A stretch of DNA of 64,000 bases, from the NCBI RefSeq assembly GCF_000170855.1, contig NZ_ABCQ01000020.1, positions 1 to 64,000 of the forward strand, written 5' to 3'. The translations under genes and the position numbers were made by a program. Below the pieces are notes generated by a model. The model was given only the letters and a program-made list of their open reading frames with translations. It ran no database searches and was not told where the DNA came from. Each line of letters starts with the position of its first letter. Positions within the stretch are counted from its first letter, which is position 1. This document shows, in pieces, positions 1 through 9,690 of the stretch. The DNA is from Moritella sp. PE36. Lineage in GTDB: Bacteria > Pseudomonadota > Gammaproteobacteria > Enterobacterales > Moritellaceae.

Positions 1-1
1 G

Positions 2-229
2 CAATCCAATATACGACTGATATTAACCTGTTTAGTAATTTGGTTTGTGGTGTCGTTTGGCTGTGGCATTTTATTCGTCGAAGAATTGAATGAATTTAGA
101 CTCGGTGGATACAAGCTTGGTTTCTGGTTCGCACAACAAGGTTCTATTTATACCTTCGTTGGTTTGGTTTTTTGGTATGCCGTACAGATGAATAAGCTGG
201 ACAAAAAACATAATGTTGAGGAAGAATAA
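2..229 (+). CDS. DUF4212 symporter small subunit (5' partial)
   Basis: Small membrane subunit of a two-part sodium:solute symporter. The reading frame is open to the window's left edge, so the true start lies outside; the first in-window start-like codon is GTG at 47, inside the family's conserved part. Visible are one hydrophobic segment, the conserved stretch KLGFWFAQQGSIYTFV, a second membrane segment and a charged tail ending LDKKHNVEEE, as in DUF4212 (about 80-90 aa). Its TAA is directly followed by the ATG of the large subunit, so the two are translationally coupled. The transported solute cannot be read from sequence. Confidence 0.85.
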   Translation, partial: QSNIRLILTCLVIWFVVSFGCGILFVEELNEFRLGGYKLGFWFAQQGSIYTFVGLVFWYAVQMNKLDKKHNVEEE

Positions 230-1966
230 ATGAGCGAATTAAAACTCTATACCTATATCGCCGTATTTGGTTCATTTGCCATTTATTTTGCTATTGCCTG
301 GTTCGCTCGCGCTAAAACAACCAGTGATTTCTATGCTGCTGGTGGTGGTATTACGCCATTACAAAACGGTATGGCGATCGGCGCCGATTGGATGAGTGCA
401 GCGTCATTCTTATCAATGGCAGGTCTTATCGCTTTCATGGGTTACGGCGGTTCCGTCTTCTTAATGGGTTGGACAGGTGGTTTTGTACTCCTTGCGACCC
501 TACTTGCTCCCTACATGCGTAAACATGGTAAGTTTACCGTTCCCGAGTTCATTGCCGACCGTTATGACTCCAAAACGGCTCGTGTCGTGGCGATTGTCTG
601 TTTAATTGTAGCGTCAGTCACTTATATCATTGGCCAAATGAAGGGTGTTGGTGTTGCCTTCTCTCGCTTCTTAGAAGTTGATTACGACCTAGGTTTAGGC
701 ATAGGTATGATTGTGGTATGGGTTTATGCCGTACTTGGTGGTATGAAAGGGATCACATATACGCAAATCGCGCAATATTGTGTCCTTATCTTTGCTTATA
801 CCATTCCAGCAGTATTTATTTCATTACAACTCACAGGTAATCCCATTCCTCAACTTGGTTTAGGCAGTACCCTTGCTGATGGTAGTGGTGTGTATCTACT
901 CGATAAAATCGATATGGTTGTTACCGACCTTGGGTTTAAAGAATATACCACTGATAACATGGGTGGCACATTAAACATGTTCGCTTACACCATGTCACTG
1001 ATGATCGGTACAGCTGGTTTACCCCATGTAATTATGCGCTTCTTTACCGTACCGACAGTGAAAGATGCACGTGCATCAGCAGGTTATGCATTAGTATTCA
1101 TCGCGTTACTTTATACTGTAGCACCAGCGGTAGGTGCAATGGCACGTTTCAATCTAATGAATACGATTGAACCAAGCGCTGGACAACCGCTCGAATATGA
1201 GAAACGTCCACAATGGTTTAAAGACTGGGAAAAAACTGGTCTATTGAAATTTGAAGATAAAAATGGCGATGGTAAAATCCAATATGTTGCAGACCCAGTC
1301 AAAAATGAAATGGTTAAAATTGACCGTGACATTATGGTACTGGCAAATCCAGCCATTGCAAATTTACCAAACTGGGTGATAGCACTAGTTGCTGCGGGTG
1401 GCTTAGCGGCTGCACTATCAACAGCTGCGGGTCTATTATTGGCTATTTCATCGGCCATATCACACGATTTAATGAAGGGCATATTAGTCCCGAATTTATC
1501 GGAAAAAAGTGAGTTAAAAGCCAGTCGTATCGTCATGACGATTGCCGTCATTATCGCTGGTTACCTCGGGCTCAATCCGCCTGGATTTGCCGCGGGAACG
1601 GTTGCCCTCGCCTTTGGTTTAGCGGGTTCATCTCTGTTTCCAGCGCTCATGATGGGTATCTTCTCGAAGAAAATTAATGGTCAAGCCGCTGTTGCAGGTA
1701 TGTGCTCTGGTTTAGGTGTCACTATGATGTATGTATTCCAACATAAAGGCATTATGTTCATCCCAGGTACATCATTCCTCGGCGGTATGGAACAAAACTG
1801 GTTCCTTGGCATTTCACCAAATGCATTTGGTGTGGTTGGTGCAATTGTTAACTTCTCAGTTGCTTTCATTGTCACCAAAGTAACAGGTGATGCACCATTA
1901 CATATTCAACAACTGGTTGATAATCTGCGCTACCCGCGTGGATCTGGTGCAGCGTCTGATCATTAA
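230..1966 (+). CDS. Sodium:solute symporter large subunit (VC_2705-type)
   Basis: Inner-membrane Na+-coupled solute carrier of the SSS family, related to acetate permease ActP and most like the subfamily paired with a DUF4212 subunit. 578 aa with about 13 hydrophobic segments; the N-terminal YAAGGGITPLQNGMAIGADWMSAASFLSMAG is the typical SSS signature. A hydrophilic insert at about residues 320-370 carries an EF-hand-like loop (D343-K-N-G-D-G-K-I350), although the twelfth position is Ala. ATG directly abuts the small-subunit stop. Substrate is probably a short organic acid by analogy with ActP, which is inference only. A strong hairpin terminator follows. Confidence 0.9.
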   Translation: MSELKLYTYIAVFGSFAIYFAIAWFARAKTTSDFYAAGGGITPLQNGMAIGADWMSAASFLSMAGLIAFMGYGGSVFLMGWTGGFVLLATLLAPYMRKHGKFTVPEFIADRYDSKTARVVAIVCLIVASVTYIIGQMKGVGVAFSRFLEVDYDLGLGIGMIVVWVYAVLGGMKGITYTQIAQYCVLIFAYTIPAVFISLQLTGNPIPQLGLGSTLADGSGVYLLDKIDMVVTDLGFKEYTTDNMGGTLNMFAYTMSLMIGTAGLPHVIMRFFTVPTVKDARASAGYALVFIALLYTVAPAVGAMARFNLMNTIEPSAGQPLEYEKRPQWFKDWEKTGLLKFEDKNGDGKIQYVADPVKNEMVKIDRDIMVLANPAIANLPNWVIALVAAGGLAAALSTAAGLLLAISSAISHDLMKGILVPNLSEKSELKASRIVMTIAVIIAGYLGLNPPGFAAGTVALAFGLAGSSLFPALMMGIFSKKINGQAAVAGMCSGLGVTMMYVFQHKGIMFIPGTSFLGGMEQNWFLGISPNAFGVVGAIVNFSVAFIVTKVTGDAPLHIQQLVDNLRYPRGSGAASDH

Positions 1967-1993
1967 ACTCTAACATAATAAAATTAAGGTAAT

Positions 1994-2026
1994 AAAAATG
2001 CCGTTCAGATATGAACGGCATTTTTG
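1994..2026 (+). terminator. Rho-independent terminator, probably bidirectional
   Basis: Nine-base-pair stem ATGCCGTTC / GAACGGCAT with a 6-nt loop, flanked by A-run and T-run, so it can stop both the plus-strand symporter operon and the minus-strand kdsB operon. Confidence 0.85.
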
Positions 2027-2054
2027 TATTTACACTGTTTAATTCCAGCTATAG

Positions 2055-2083
2055 TTATCTACAAACCGATAGAGTTATCCACA
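2055..2083 (+). promoter_or_regulatory. Two DnaA-box-like 9-mers
   Basis: TTATCTACA (2055-2063) and the consensus DnaA box TTATCCACA (2075-2083) occur in the same orientation, 20 bp apart start to start, in the short gap between the symporter terminator and the kdsB stop. Two 9-mers this close are suggestive, but nothing shows DnaA binding. Confidence 0.35.
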
Positions 2084-2115
2084 AATAGCAATAAAACCAG
2101 TTTGTTACAATACTA

Positions 2116-2889
2116 TTAACCAGTTATAGCTTGCTGTGCACTCACAATATTACGAACAACAACAAGGTCTTCTGGTGTATCAACACCTGCAGCAGGTGCT
2201 TCAAGCGCTTCTTCAACATGAATTTTCTCACCATGCCAAAGTACACGTAACTGTTCTAATGATTCGATCTGTTCAAGTTCAGTTTCTGCCCACTGAACGT
2301 AATCACGAATGAAACCAGCACGGTAAGCGTAGATACCAATATGACGTTGGTAAACTGGCTTAATCTCTGTCACCGGCTCGTGCATAAAATTATCACGATG
2401 ATAGGGAATTGGCGCACGACTGAAATACAGAGCATAACCTTGCTTATCCGTCACCACTTTTACCGCATTCGGATTAAAGACTTCTTCAACATCGGTAATA
2501 GCAACAGACAAGGTAGCCATCCGCGCTTCGCTTTGTTTACCTAGGTTAGTTGCTACTTGTTCAATAATACGTGGCGGTATAAGCGGTTCATCACCTTGAA
2601 CATTGACAATAATATCATCATCATTAAAGCCTAGCTTACTGCATACTTCAGCTAAACGTTCAGTACCTGAGTTATGTGTAGGTGACGTCATACACACTTC
2701 ATAACCGAGTGCTGTTACCGCTTGTTCAATACGCTCATCATCAGTAGCAACAACAACACGTGAAGCACCACTTTGCAAAGCTTGCTCGGCAACGCGTTGG
2801 ATCATTGTTTTACCACATATATCAACTAGCGGCTTACCCGGTAAGCGACTTGATTGATAACGTGATGGGATGATGACAATAAAACTCAT
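2116..2889 (-). CDS. kdsB: CMP-KDO synthetase (3-deoxy-manno-octulosonate cytidylyltransferase)
   Basis: Activates KDO with CTP to CMP-KDO for attachment to lipid A in the cytoplasm. 257 aa, the usual family length (about 250). The nucleotide-binding start [17 protein letters not shown] (residues 4-20) and the QGDEPLIP motif near residue 100 are diagnostic. Last gene of a minus-strand operon msbA-lpxK-ycaR-kdsB; its ATG overlaps the ycaR stop in an ATGA arrangement, so translation is coupled. Ends about 90 bp before the bidirectional terminator. Confidence 0.97.
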   Translation of the reverse strand: MSFIVIIPSRYQSSRLPGKPLVDICGKTMIQRVAEQALQSGASRVVVATDDERIEQAVTALGYEVCMTSPTHNSGTERLAEVCSKLGFNDDDIIVNVQGDEPLIPPRIIEQVATNLGKQSEARMATLSVAITDVEEVFNPNAVKVVTDKQGYALYFSRAPIPYHRDNFMHEPVTEIKPVYQRHIGIYAYRAGFIRDYVQWAETELEQIESLEQLRVLWHGEKIHVEEALEAPAAGVDTPEDLVVVRNIVSAQQAITG

Positions 2890-3074
2890 TTAGCTAACTC
2901 TTCTGAGGTTAACTGGCGCGCTTTAACTTGAATTAATACTGGGATACCTTCCGTGATAGGGTAAGCAAGACGGTCTGCATTACAGATAAGTTCGTTATTG
3001 CTTTTGTCAAAATGTAATTTACCTTTACATACAGGACAAGCAATAATTTCAAGTAAGTTATGATCCAGAGTCAT
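2886..3074 (-). CDS. ycaR: Trm112-family zinc-binding protein YcaR
   Basis: 62-aa conserved small protein of the Trm112/UPF0434 family, always found beside lpxK and kdsB in enterobacteria and relatives. The CPVCKGKL motif near residue 13 is the metal-binding half-site; the second half ([16 protein letters not shown]) matches the family, although one position that is Cys in other Trm112 proteins is seen as C31 of LICNADRL. Molecular role in bacteria is not settled. Overlaps lpxK by 17 nt upstream and kdsB by 4 nt downstream. Confidence 0.93.
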   Translation of the reverse strand: MTLDHNLLEIIACPVCKGKLHFDKSNNELICNADRLAYPITEGIPVLIQVKARQLTSEELAK

Positions 3075-4050
3075 GGGTTAATTCCTTTAATTTTAATAAT
3101 AACTGCGGTAAAAAATCGCTATCTAAACTTGCGTTTACCGGTAAATAATACCAATTATCCTGAGCAAAAGACTGACACTTAACAGCATCTTTTTCGGTCA
3201 TAATAACGGTTCGCCCTGCTGCAAACTGTTCAATTTCAGCGGCAGTAAAAGCATGATGATCAGGAAATGAGAGATGTTCTTCAATCACATAATCGTGTTG
3301 TGCTAACGTAGTATAAAAACGCTGCGGATTACCAATACCGGCGATTGCAACCATCGATATAGACTTATCCGATGTCGCCACTGCATTATTTGTTACTTTA
3401 CGTAATGGCGCAGCCACTAATAACATATTGAGCTCACCAGCCAAGCCGTTACCACCATTACAGATCACAAAATCAGCCGTATCTAAACGCCACGGACCTT
3501 CGCGTAACGGCCCCATCGGTAATAAATGTCCATTACCAAGCCGGCGTTTTCCATCGATGACGATTAATTCGATGTCTCGTTGCATGGCATAATGTTGCAA
3601 ACCGTCATCAGTAATAATAACGTCTACATCAAAGTTGGCTAATAAGTGCGCAGCAGCATCGGTACGCACAGGGCTAATAACTAATGGACACTGCGTACGT
3701 TGCTGCAACATGAATGGTTCATCACCACTATGCGCAACAGGTGAATCCGAATTAACAATATAGGGATATTGTGGCGCTTTCGAACCATAACCCCGACTAA
3801 TAATACCGGGTTTATAGCCAGCCGCCGTCAATTTCTCACACAAATAGACAACCAGCGGCGTCTTGCCCGTACCACCAACCGTAATATTACCCACCACAAT
3901 CGTCGGTACGCTTGGTTTTATACTGGCTTTAATGCCCGATTTAAATAGCGCACGACGACAGCCAGTTATCGCTGCAAAAGTAATACTAAGCGGTGCCAGT
4001 AACCATTTTGACCAATGGTTACCATACCAAATATCCTCTTCTATTTTCAC
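3058..4050 (-). CDS. lpxK: Tetraacyldisaccharide 4'-kinase
   Basis: Phosphorylates the 4' position of tetraacyl-disaccharide-1-phosphate to give lipid IVA, at the inner-membrane cytoplasmic face. 330 aa, normal length. The N-terminal hydrophobic anchor (about residues 16-30) is followed by the P-loop [11 protein letters not shown] (residues 54-64) and the DDGLQH motif typical of LpxK. Follows msbA by 8 bp and overlaps ycaR by 17 nt, so this is one transcription unit for lipid A phosphorylation and export. Confidence 0.97.
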   Translation of the reverse strand: MKIEEDIWYGNHWSKWLLAPLSITFAAITGCRRALFKSGIKASIKPSVPTIVVGNITVGGTGKTPLVVYLCEKLTAAGYKPGIISRGYGSKAPQYPYIVNSDSPVAHSGDEPFMLQQRTQCPLVISPVRTDAAAHLLANFDVDVIITDDGLQHYAMQRDIELIVIDGKRRLGNGHLLPMGPLREGPWRLDTADFVICNGGNGLAGELNMLLVAAPLRKVTNNAVATSDKSISMVAIAGIGNPQRFYTTLAQHDYVIEEHLSFPDHHAFTAAEIEQFAAGRTVIMTEKDAVKCQSFAQDNWYYLPVNASLDSDFLPQLLLKLKELTHDSGS

Positions 4051-4058
4051 GTATAGAC

Positions 4059-5804
4059 CTATTTGCCACCAAGTTGTAAGCGATGAAGTTGAGCATAATG
4101 ATCACCTTTAGCAAGTAACTCGCTATGTGTACCACTTTCAACAATCGCGCCCGCTTCAATAACCAAAATACGATCTGCCGCTTCAATTGTTGATAGACGA
4201 TGTGCAATCACTAACGACGTTCTATCTTTTTGCAATGTTTCGAGTGCTTGCTGTACTTTTTTCTCAGATTCCGCATCAAGTGCAGAGGTCGCTTCGTCTA
4301 AAATTAAAATCGGTGCGTCTTGTAATAGCGCACGGGCAATGGCGATACGCTGGCGTTGACCACCTGATAACATAGCGCCGTTTTCACCAACGATCGTATC
4401 AAAGCCATTATCAAAGCCTTCAATAAATTCTACTGCGTTAGCTTTACTCGCGGCCTCAATGATCTCCTCACGTGTCACTTCGTTAATACGGCCATAAGCA
4501 ATATTAGCGGCAATCGTATCGTTAAATAAATGTACATGTTGCGATACTAAGGCAATCTGGTTACGTAACGATTTCAATTCATAGTCATGAAGAGGTCTAT
4601 CATCAATACTGATCTCGCCTTTCTCTATTTCATAAAAACGCGTAATCAAACTAGCCAATGTTGATTTACCACTACCCGAACGACCAACAAGAGCAATCAT
4701 CTCACCAGGTTGTGCGGTAAAATTCATATTTTCAATTAATCGCTTAGCTGCTGTCGGATAAGTAAAATCAACATTTGAGAAGGTGATTTTACCTGCTACA
4801 CGTTCCGGTATATAGGTGCCTGTATTCTTCTCTGCTTGGAGGTCAAGAATATCAAATAAGCTGTTACACGCCGAAATTGCTTTTTGGATTTCAGAGTTAA
4901 CGTTAGTGATGTCACGTAATGGACGTAATAACGCCATCATAGAACCGACAATAGCTACGAATTTACCCGGTGTAAGTTCCGCACGAATGGATTCAAAAGA
5001 CGCAAGGTATAAAACAACACCGAGTGCAAATGAAGCTACGATTTGTACTAACGCATTACTTGCTGCACTGGTTGTTGCCATTTTCATTTGTTGTTGACGA
5101 ATATGATTACTTACAGAACCAAAACGTTCGCGCTCTGTTTCATGTCCTGCAGACATTAATACGTCTTTATGACCATGTAACATTTGTTGCGCTGTTGATG
5201 AAACATTACCCATTGCTTCCTGTAGGCGTCGACTGATCACACGGAAACGACGACTCACAGAACCAATAATGATACCGACCAGTGGTGCAATAAATAATAA
5301 AACAAGGGATAACTGCCAGCTTTGGTAGAACATCCAAATAAGTAAACCAAAAATAAACGCACCACTACGGAACACATTCACGATTGTTTTAGATGCTGCG
5401 CCTGAAACTTGGGTCGAATCATAAATAATTTTTGATACTAATTCGCCCGATGGGGTTTTATCAAAAAAGCTCACCGGTAAATGCATTAGATGATCAAATA
5501 ACTGACGTTGTAAACGCATTACCACGGTATGACCAGCTTTCGCCATGCAATAGCTTGAGCCAAACGACGCTAAACCACGTAAGGTTACCATGCCGACCAC
5601 AAATAATGGCATCCACTTTAAGAATGCTGACGTTTCAGCGTTAAAGCCATCGTCGACAAGCGGCTGTAGAATATTAAGTAACGTTGCATCGACAATACCG
5701 TAACCAAGCATTGCGAGAACACCAAAACCTAAGGTGGTTTTTAAATCGAGGACATAAATAGAAAATCGCTTAACTGTCTGCCAAGCTGTACGCTGTTGAT
5801 CCAT
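4059..5804 (-). CDS. msbA: Lipid A export ABC transporter MsbA
   Basis: Homodimeric half-ABC flippase moving lipid A-core across the inner membrane. N-terminal six-helix membrane domain, then the ATPase domain with Walker A GRSGSGKST, signature LSGGQRQR, Walker B ILILDEATSALD and the H-loop AHRLST. The frame stays open to 5885, but the start at 5804 (MDQQRTAWQT) gives 581 aa and aligns with the E. coli N-terminus (LSTWQT). An ATG at 5837 has a weak AGG element 6 nt upstream and is the alternative. First gene of the lpxK-ycaR-kdsB operon. Confidence 0.96.
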   Translation of the reverse strand: MDQQRTAWQTVKRFSIYVLDLKTTLGFGVLAMLGYGIVDATLLNILQPLVDDGFNAETSAFLKWMPLFVVGMVTLRGLASFGSSYCMAKAGHTVVMRLQRQLFDHLMHLPVSFFDKTPSGELVSKIIYDSTQVSGAASKTIVNVFRSGAFIFGLLIWMFYQSWQLSLVLLFIAPLVGIIIGSVSRRFRVISRRLQEAMGNVSSTAQQMLHGHKDVLMSAGHETERERFGSVSNHIRQQQMKMATTSAASNALVQIVASFALGVVLYLASFESIRAELTPGKFVAIVGSMMALLRPLRDITNVNSEIQKAISACNSLFDILDLQAEKNTGTYIPERVAGKITFSNVDFTYPTAAKRLIENMNFTAQPGEMIALVGRSGSGKSTLASLITRFYEIEKGEISIDDRPLHDYELKSLRNQIALVSQHVHLFNDTIAANIAYGRINEVTREEIIEAASKANAVEFIEGFDNGFDTIVGENGAMLSGGQRQRIAIARALLQDAPILILDEATSALDAESEKKVQQALETLQKDRTSLVIAHRLSTIEAADRILVIEAGAIVESGTHSELLAKGDHYAQLHRLQLGGK

Positions 5805-5914
5805 GAAAACTGTCTTGTTATTGAGATAGACGGACATTTTAAACCTAGGTGAGCTAAAACGCCAAACTTTAAAGCATAGATCCAACGAATAACTGTTTTT
5901 TAACCATTTAAACG

Positions 5915-5948
5915 AAAAAAGGTTAACCCAAATGGATTAACCCTTTTC
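5915..5948 (-). terminator. Terminator after the RND exporter gene
   Basis: On the minus strand an AAAAGG-G-TTAA arm pairs with TTAACCTTTT (one bulged G, about 10-nt loop) and is followed by a run of six T. It lies between the exporter gene and msbA and separates the two units. Confidence 0.6.
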
Positions 5949-5967
5949 ATGACAACAATTTAATTAA

Positions 5968-5993
5968 TATACGTCTGCAGTAACTTGGGTATA
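5968..5993 (+). repeat. Copy 1 of a TATAC...AACTTGGGTATA intergenic repeat
   Basis: TATAC at 5968 and GTATA at 5989 bracket GCAGTAACTTGG. The core GTAACTTGGGTATA recurs exactly at 35536-35549 and, with changes, at 39349-39362. It looks like a short palindromic dispersed element. Confidence 0.5.
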
Positions 5994-6012
5994 AATCATA
6001 ACTGACATGATT

Positions 6013-8379
6013 TTATGCCGCGTTACTTTTTTCTTCTTCCAATTTAGCCAGTTCCGGTGACGCGACAACTTGCGCATTGCCACCAATTTTTAACAACCAG
6101 GCTAGTGCAGGTAAGAAACACAATGCCCCAAGCATATTCCAAATAAACATGAAGGTGAGCATCAAGCCCATATCCGCTTGGAATTTAATTGGGGATAATA
6201 CCCAAGTACATACACCAATGGCTAAAGTGACACCGGTAAACGCAACCGCTTTACCTGTACTTGATAATGCATATTTATAAGCATCTTGTAAGTTATCACC
6301 CATTTTCAAACGGGCTGATAATTGGCTGTAAATATAGATACCATAATCCACACCAATACCCACGCCAAGCGCAATCACAGGTAAGGTTGCCACTTTAACA
6401 CCTATGCCTAATGTCGCCATTAATGCTTGCCCTAAAATAGAGGTCAGTGCTAATGGTAAAATTATACATATCAAGGTTTTAACCGAGCGGAATGTAAGGA
6501 AACACAGTAATGCCACGACACCATAAACCCACATCAACATTTGGTATTGGGCTTTTTCAATCACACTATTGGTTGCCGCTTCAATACCCGCATTACCGGC
6601 TGCCAGTGCAAAATTAACACCTTGTGTTTTATTCGCGGCAGTATAAGCAGTAATATCCGCAATCACAGTTTCTAAGGTATTGGCCTTATGGTCATCAAGA
6701 TAAATAATCAGCGGTAACATACTGCAGGTATTATTCATAAACGCTGCAGGTGCACGCCCTACAGCAGCATTTAGCACCAGCTGATTAGGACTTAAACCTT
6801 GCCATTTAGGGTTACCTTCATTCATACCGACAATGGCTTTTTTGGCAATTGTCGCCACTGATAATGTTGATTGAACCCCAGGAATACCTTCAATATGTGC
6901 TTGCAACTGATTCACCGCATTTAATGTATGGTAACTACTACATTGCTCCGCAGGTGTTTCAACCATTAATACCATAATGTCGGTACTCGCTTGGTAATTA
7001 TTTACCACATAAGCATTATCTAGATTATAGCGACTGTCAGCACGTAACTCTGGTGCACCCGCATCCAGGTCGCCAATTTTTAGCGATTGGCCTTGGTATA
7101 AACCGACCGCAAGGCAAACCACACCAAATATCAGCGCCGACTTAGCCCATTTCGCATCTGCAAAACGACTAAATACAGTCACGATTAACGGCGTTTTAGA
7201 TTGTTCGGCTATCAAGTATTTTATGCCAGCGGGAGATACCCCCGTCCAAGACATCAAAATAGGTAGCAGTATCAAGTTAGTTAACAAGATAACCGCGACA
7301 CCAACACTAGCCGCAGTGGCTAAATCCTGAATCACCTGAATTTCAATCACGTTTAAAGTAATAAAACCAAGTCCATCACTTAATAGTGCAATCAAACCAG
7401 GAACCGCTAACGCTCGAAACCCAAGACGCGCAGCCTGTTCTGACTTATTGCCTGCCGCCATATGCTGACCAATCGCACTAATTAACTGCACACCATGACT
7501 CACGGCAATCGCAAACACTAAAAATGGCACTAACATAGAGTAAGGATCAAGTCCCTGCCCCATTAAATTAAGCAGACCTAATTGCCAAATAACCGCGACT
7601 AGCGCACAGGTCACAGTAACAATCGTGCTTCTTAAACAACGACTATATAAATACAGTAATACAAAAGTAATGACGATAGCAGTTAAGAAAAAGATAACCA
7701 CTTCAGCGGCACCAGCAATTAAATCGCCCACCACTTTAGCAAAACCAGTAATGTGAATCTTAACGCCATTCACTTCATACTTACTGCGAATTTCTTCTAA
7801 TGTGATAGACAGTTGATTGTAATCTAATGGTTTACCAGTATCAGGGTTTATGCTCATTAACGGCAATATGAATACTGCCGATTTAAAGTTATCACCGACT
7901 AAATAACCAACTTGACCAGATAACATCACATTACGACGTAATCGGTCTAGGGTACGCTGACTACCGTCATAATCACTCGGGATCACAGTGCCACCGACAA
8001 ACCCGTCTTCAGTAACTTCAGCCCAAGTTACATTTGCCGTCCAAATTGATTTCATCCCCGAACGGTCCACACCAGAGATAAAAAATAATTCATCATTCAA
8101 TGTTCGCATCTGTTCTTGAAATTTGGCATTAAAAATATCACCATTCTCGTTTTCAATAACAACACGCACGCTATTGCCTAAACTGGCTAACTCTTGCTTA
8201 TAATTTAAGTAGTTTTGAACATATTCATGCTGCACTGGGATCATTTTTTCAAATGACGCACTGGGTCTCACTAAACTCGCGTTATACGCCAAAAAAGCGG
8301 TAAGCAATACGATCACTGCAAACACAATATATTTAAAACCAAATAACTGTTTCTCGATCCAAATAGTAAGCTTTTCCAT
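6013..8379 (-). CDS. RND-superfamily (MMPL) exporter
   Basis: 788-aa inner-membrane protein with two MMPL/SSD-like halves. Each has a first helix (near residues 17-35 and 415-435), a large periplasmic loop and a five-helix bundle, giving about 12 helices. The segments VVIFFLTAIVITFVLLYLYSRCLRS and GVGIGVDYGIYIYSQL are typical of COG1033 exporters. No substrate is readable; relatives often sit near lipid or hydrophobic-compound genes. Starts one base after the YCF48-like gene with a strong GGGAGG ribosome site inside that gene's end, so the two are coupled. A terminator follows. Confidence 0.88.
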   Translation of the reverse strand: MEKLTIWIEKQLFGFKYIVFAVIVLLTAFLAYNASLVRPSASFEKMIPVQHEYVQNYLNYKQELASLGNSVRVVIENENGDIFNAKFQEQMRTLNDELFFISGVDRSGMKSIWTANVTWAEVTEDGFVGGTVIPSDYDGSQRTLDRLRRNVMLSGQVGYLVGDNFKSAVFILPLMSINPDTGKPLDYNQLSITLEEIRSKYEVNGVKIHITGFAKVVGDLIAGAAEVVIFFLTAIVITFVLLYLYSRCLRSTIVTVTCALVAVIWQLGLLNLMGQGLDPYSMLVPFLVFAIAVSHGVQLISAIGQHMAAGNKSEQAARLGFRALAVPGLIALLSDGLGFITLNVIEIQVIQDLATAASVGVAVILLTNLILLPILMSWTGVSPAGIKYLIAEQSKTPLIVTVFSRFADAKWAKSALIFGVVCLAVGLYQGQSLKIGDLDAGAPELRADSRYNLDNAYVVNNYQASTDIMVLMVETPAEQCSSYHTLNAVNQLQAHIEGIPGVQSTLSVATIAKKAIVGMNEGNPKWQGLSPNQLVLNAAVGRAPAAFMNNTCSMLPLIIYLDDHKANTLETVIADITAYTAANKTQGVNFALAAGNAGIEAATNSVIEKAQYQMLMWVYGVVALLCFLTFRSVKTLICIILPLALTSILGQALMATLGIGVKVATLPVIALGVGIGVDYGIYIYSQLSARLKMGDNLQDAYKYALSSTGKAVAFTGVTLAIGVCTWVLSPIKFQADMGLMLTFMFIWNMLGALCFLPALAWLLKIGGNAQVVASPELAKLEEEKSNAA

Positions 8380-8380
8380 A

Positions 8381-9577
8381 TTACTTCAGACCTCCCTGAC
8401 CTAATTTACTTTTGCTACTGGTTTGCCAACCACGTAATCCTGTCGTGATCACATTATCATCGACAATTTTAACTGACGTGATATCAATACGTTGATTACT
8501 TTTTGAAATATTTTCGAAGGTATTGCCGTTATAGACTAGCTTTAATCCACCAGCACCAACTAATAACAGTTCTTTGTTATTGAGCCAATCTGCAGAAAAA
8601 ATATGATTAGTCACACCAGTATCGAGGTGCTGCCAAGTCTCGCCTTGGTCTTGTGAAGCAAACATATTGCCTCGTAATCCATAACTATAAAGCGACGGAC
8701 CGTTAACTTCGATACCAAATAAAGAACCAAGATAATCGATGTTTAATGAACGCCAGCTCTGGCCTTGATCTGAGGTTGCCATGCCCAAACCAGCTTCACC
8801 GACGATATAAATATTATTGTTATCATCTATCGTTAACGAATTAAGGTGAAACCCTTCTGGATTAGGTACTTGAAAACCTATATATTCCCAGTTATTACCA
8901 CCATCTTTAGTCTCCAACATCGCGCCATAAGCACCAATAACAAGACCATAGTCTGCAGCGTTGAAGAGCACATCAAAAAACGCAATTTCAATACCCGAAG
9001 TAGCCGTTAAATCTTCTAATTTATACGACGCATCATCGAGTTGCATTTCAAGTTCATCAAGACTATCTTCATCGATACTGGCACTCTGAACCTGTTCAAA
9101 CTCAGCCGTTAATAAAGTAACTTGAACCTCTAAACTGGTTTTAAGCAAACTGGTTAATTGGATACCATCAAACACCTTACTCCAATTATATCCACCATCT
9201 ATGGTTTTTAATATGACCCCTTGATGACCTACTGCCCAAGCCACTTTATCATCAATAAACTCCACAGCCGTAATTGTCGTTTGCACGGGAACGTTCGCCT
9301 GAATCCAAGCTGAATCAGCATTCTCACGCACTAGAATACGACCGTATTCACCGACCATAACCTGACGCTGCAGGAAATGATCAATCTCTAAAAACAAACT
9401 TTTCTCTACAAGGTTATTCATTTCTGCTGCAACCTGTAACACATTATTGTTAACATAGCTGGTTGCTTTATTTGTCGCTTGTTCTTCACTGGCACTATGC
9501 ACTAGTAATGGTACTGGTAAACTTAATGCACATAACAGCGCAAGCGATTTTTTATCCATACTTGGCATTCTTATCAC
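8381..9577 (-). CDS. YCF48/BNR-repeat exported protein, partner of the RND exporter
   Basis: 398 aa with a Sec-type signal peptide (about residues 9-29, LALLCALSLPVPLLVHSAS) and repeats of the type AVGHQGVILKTIDGGYNWS, AYGAMLETKDGGNNWEYIG and TSDQGQSWRSL. These predict a periplasmic beta-propeller similar to the photosystem II assembly factor YCF48. Such proteins commonly precede MMPL exporters; a role as periplasmic adaptor or assembly factor is inference. The start is uncertain: GTG at 9577, ATG at 9568 (AGGG 8 nt upstream) and ATG at 9559 are all possible. Confidence 0.8.
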   Translation of the reverse strand: MIRMPSMDKKSLALLCALSLPVPLLVHSASEEQATNKATSYVNNNVLQVAAEMNNLVEKSLFLEIDHFLQRQVMVGEYGRILVRENADSAWIQANVPVQTTITAVEFIDDKVAWAVGHQGVILKTIDGGYNWSKVFDGIQLTSLLKTSLEVQVTLLTAEFEQVQSASIDEDSLDELEMQLDDASYKLEDLTATSGIEIAFFDVLFNAADYGLVIGAYGAMLETKDGGNNWEYIGFQVPNPEGFHLNSLTIDDNNNIYIVGEAGLGMATSDQGQSWRSLNIDYLGSLFGIEVNGPSLYSYGLRGNMFASQDQGETWQHLDTGVTNHIFSADWLNNKELLLVGAGGLKLVYNGNTFENISKSNQRIDITSVKIVDDNVITTGLRGWQTSSKSKLGQGGLK

Positions 9578-9690
9578 CCTAATCCCTTAAGTTTACGAAG
9601 GTCTTCTCACTAAGACCTAAATTTTGTCATCAAATGGCAATCCATTTACCGCTTGGTATAACCAATTCTATCGTGCATATTAACGGCTAT

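Noticed and set aside
1111-1551. 146-codon antisense frame inside the symporter gene
   Set aside because: Composition follows the sense gene, no start site or family resemblance; a shadow frame.
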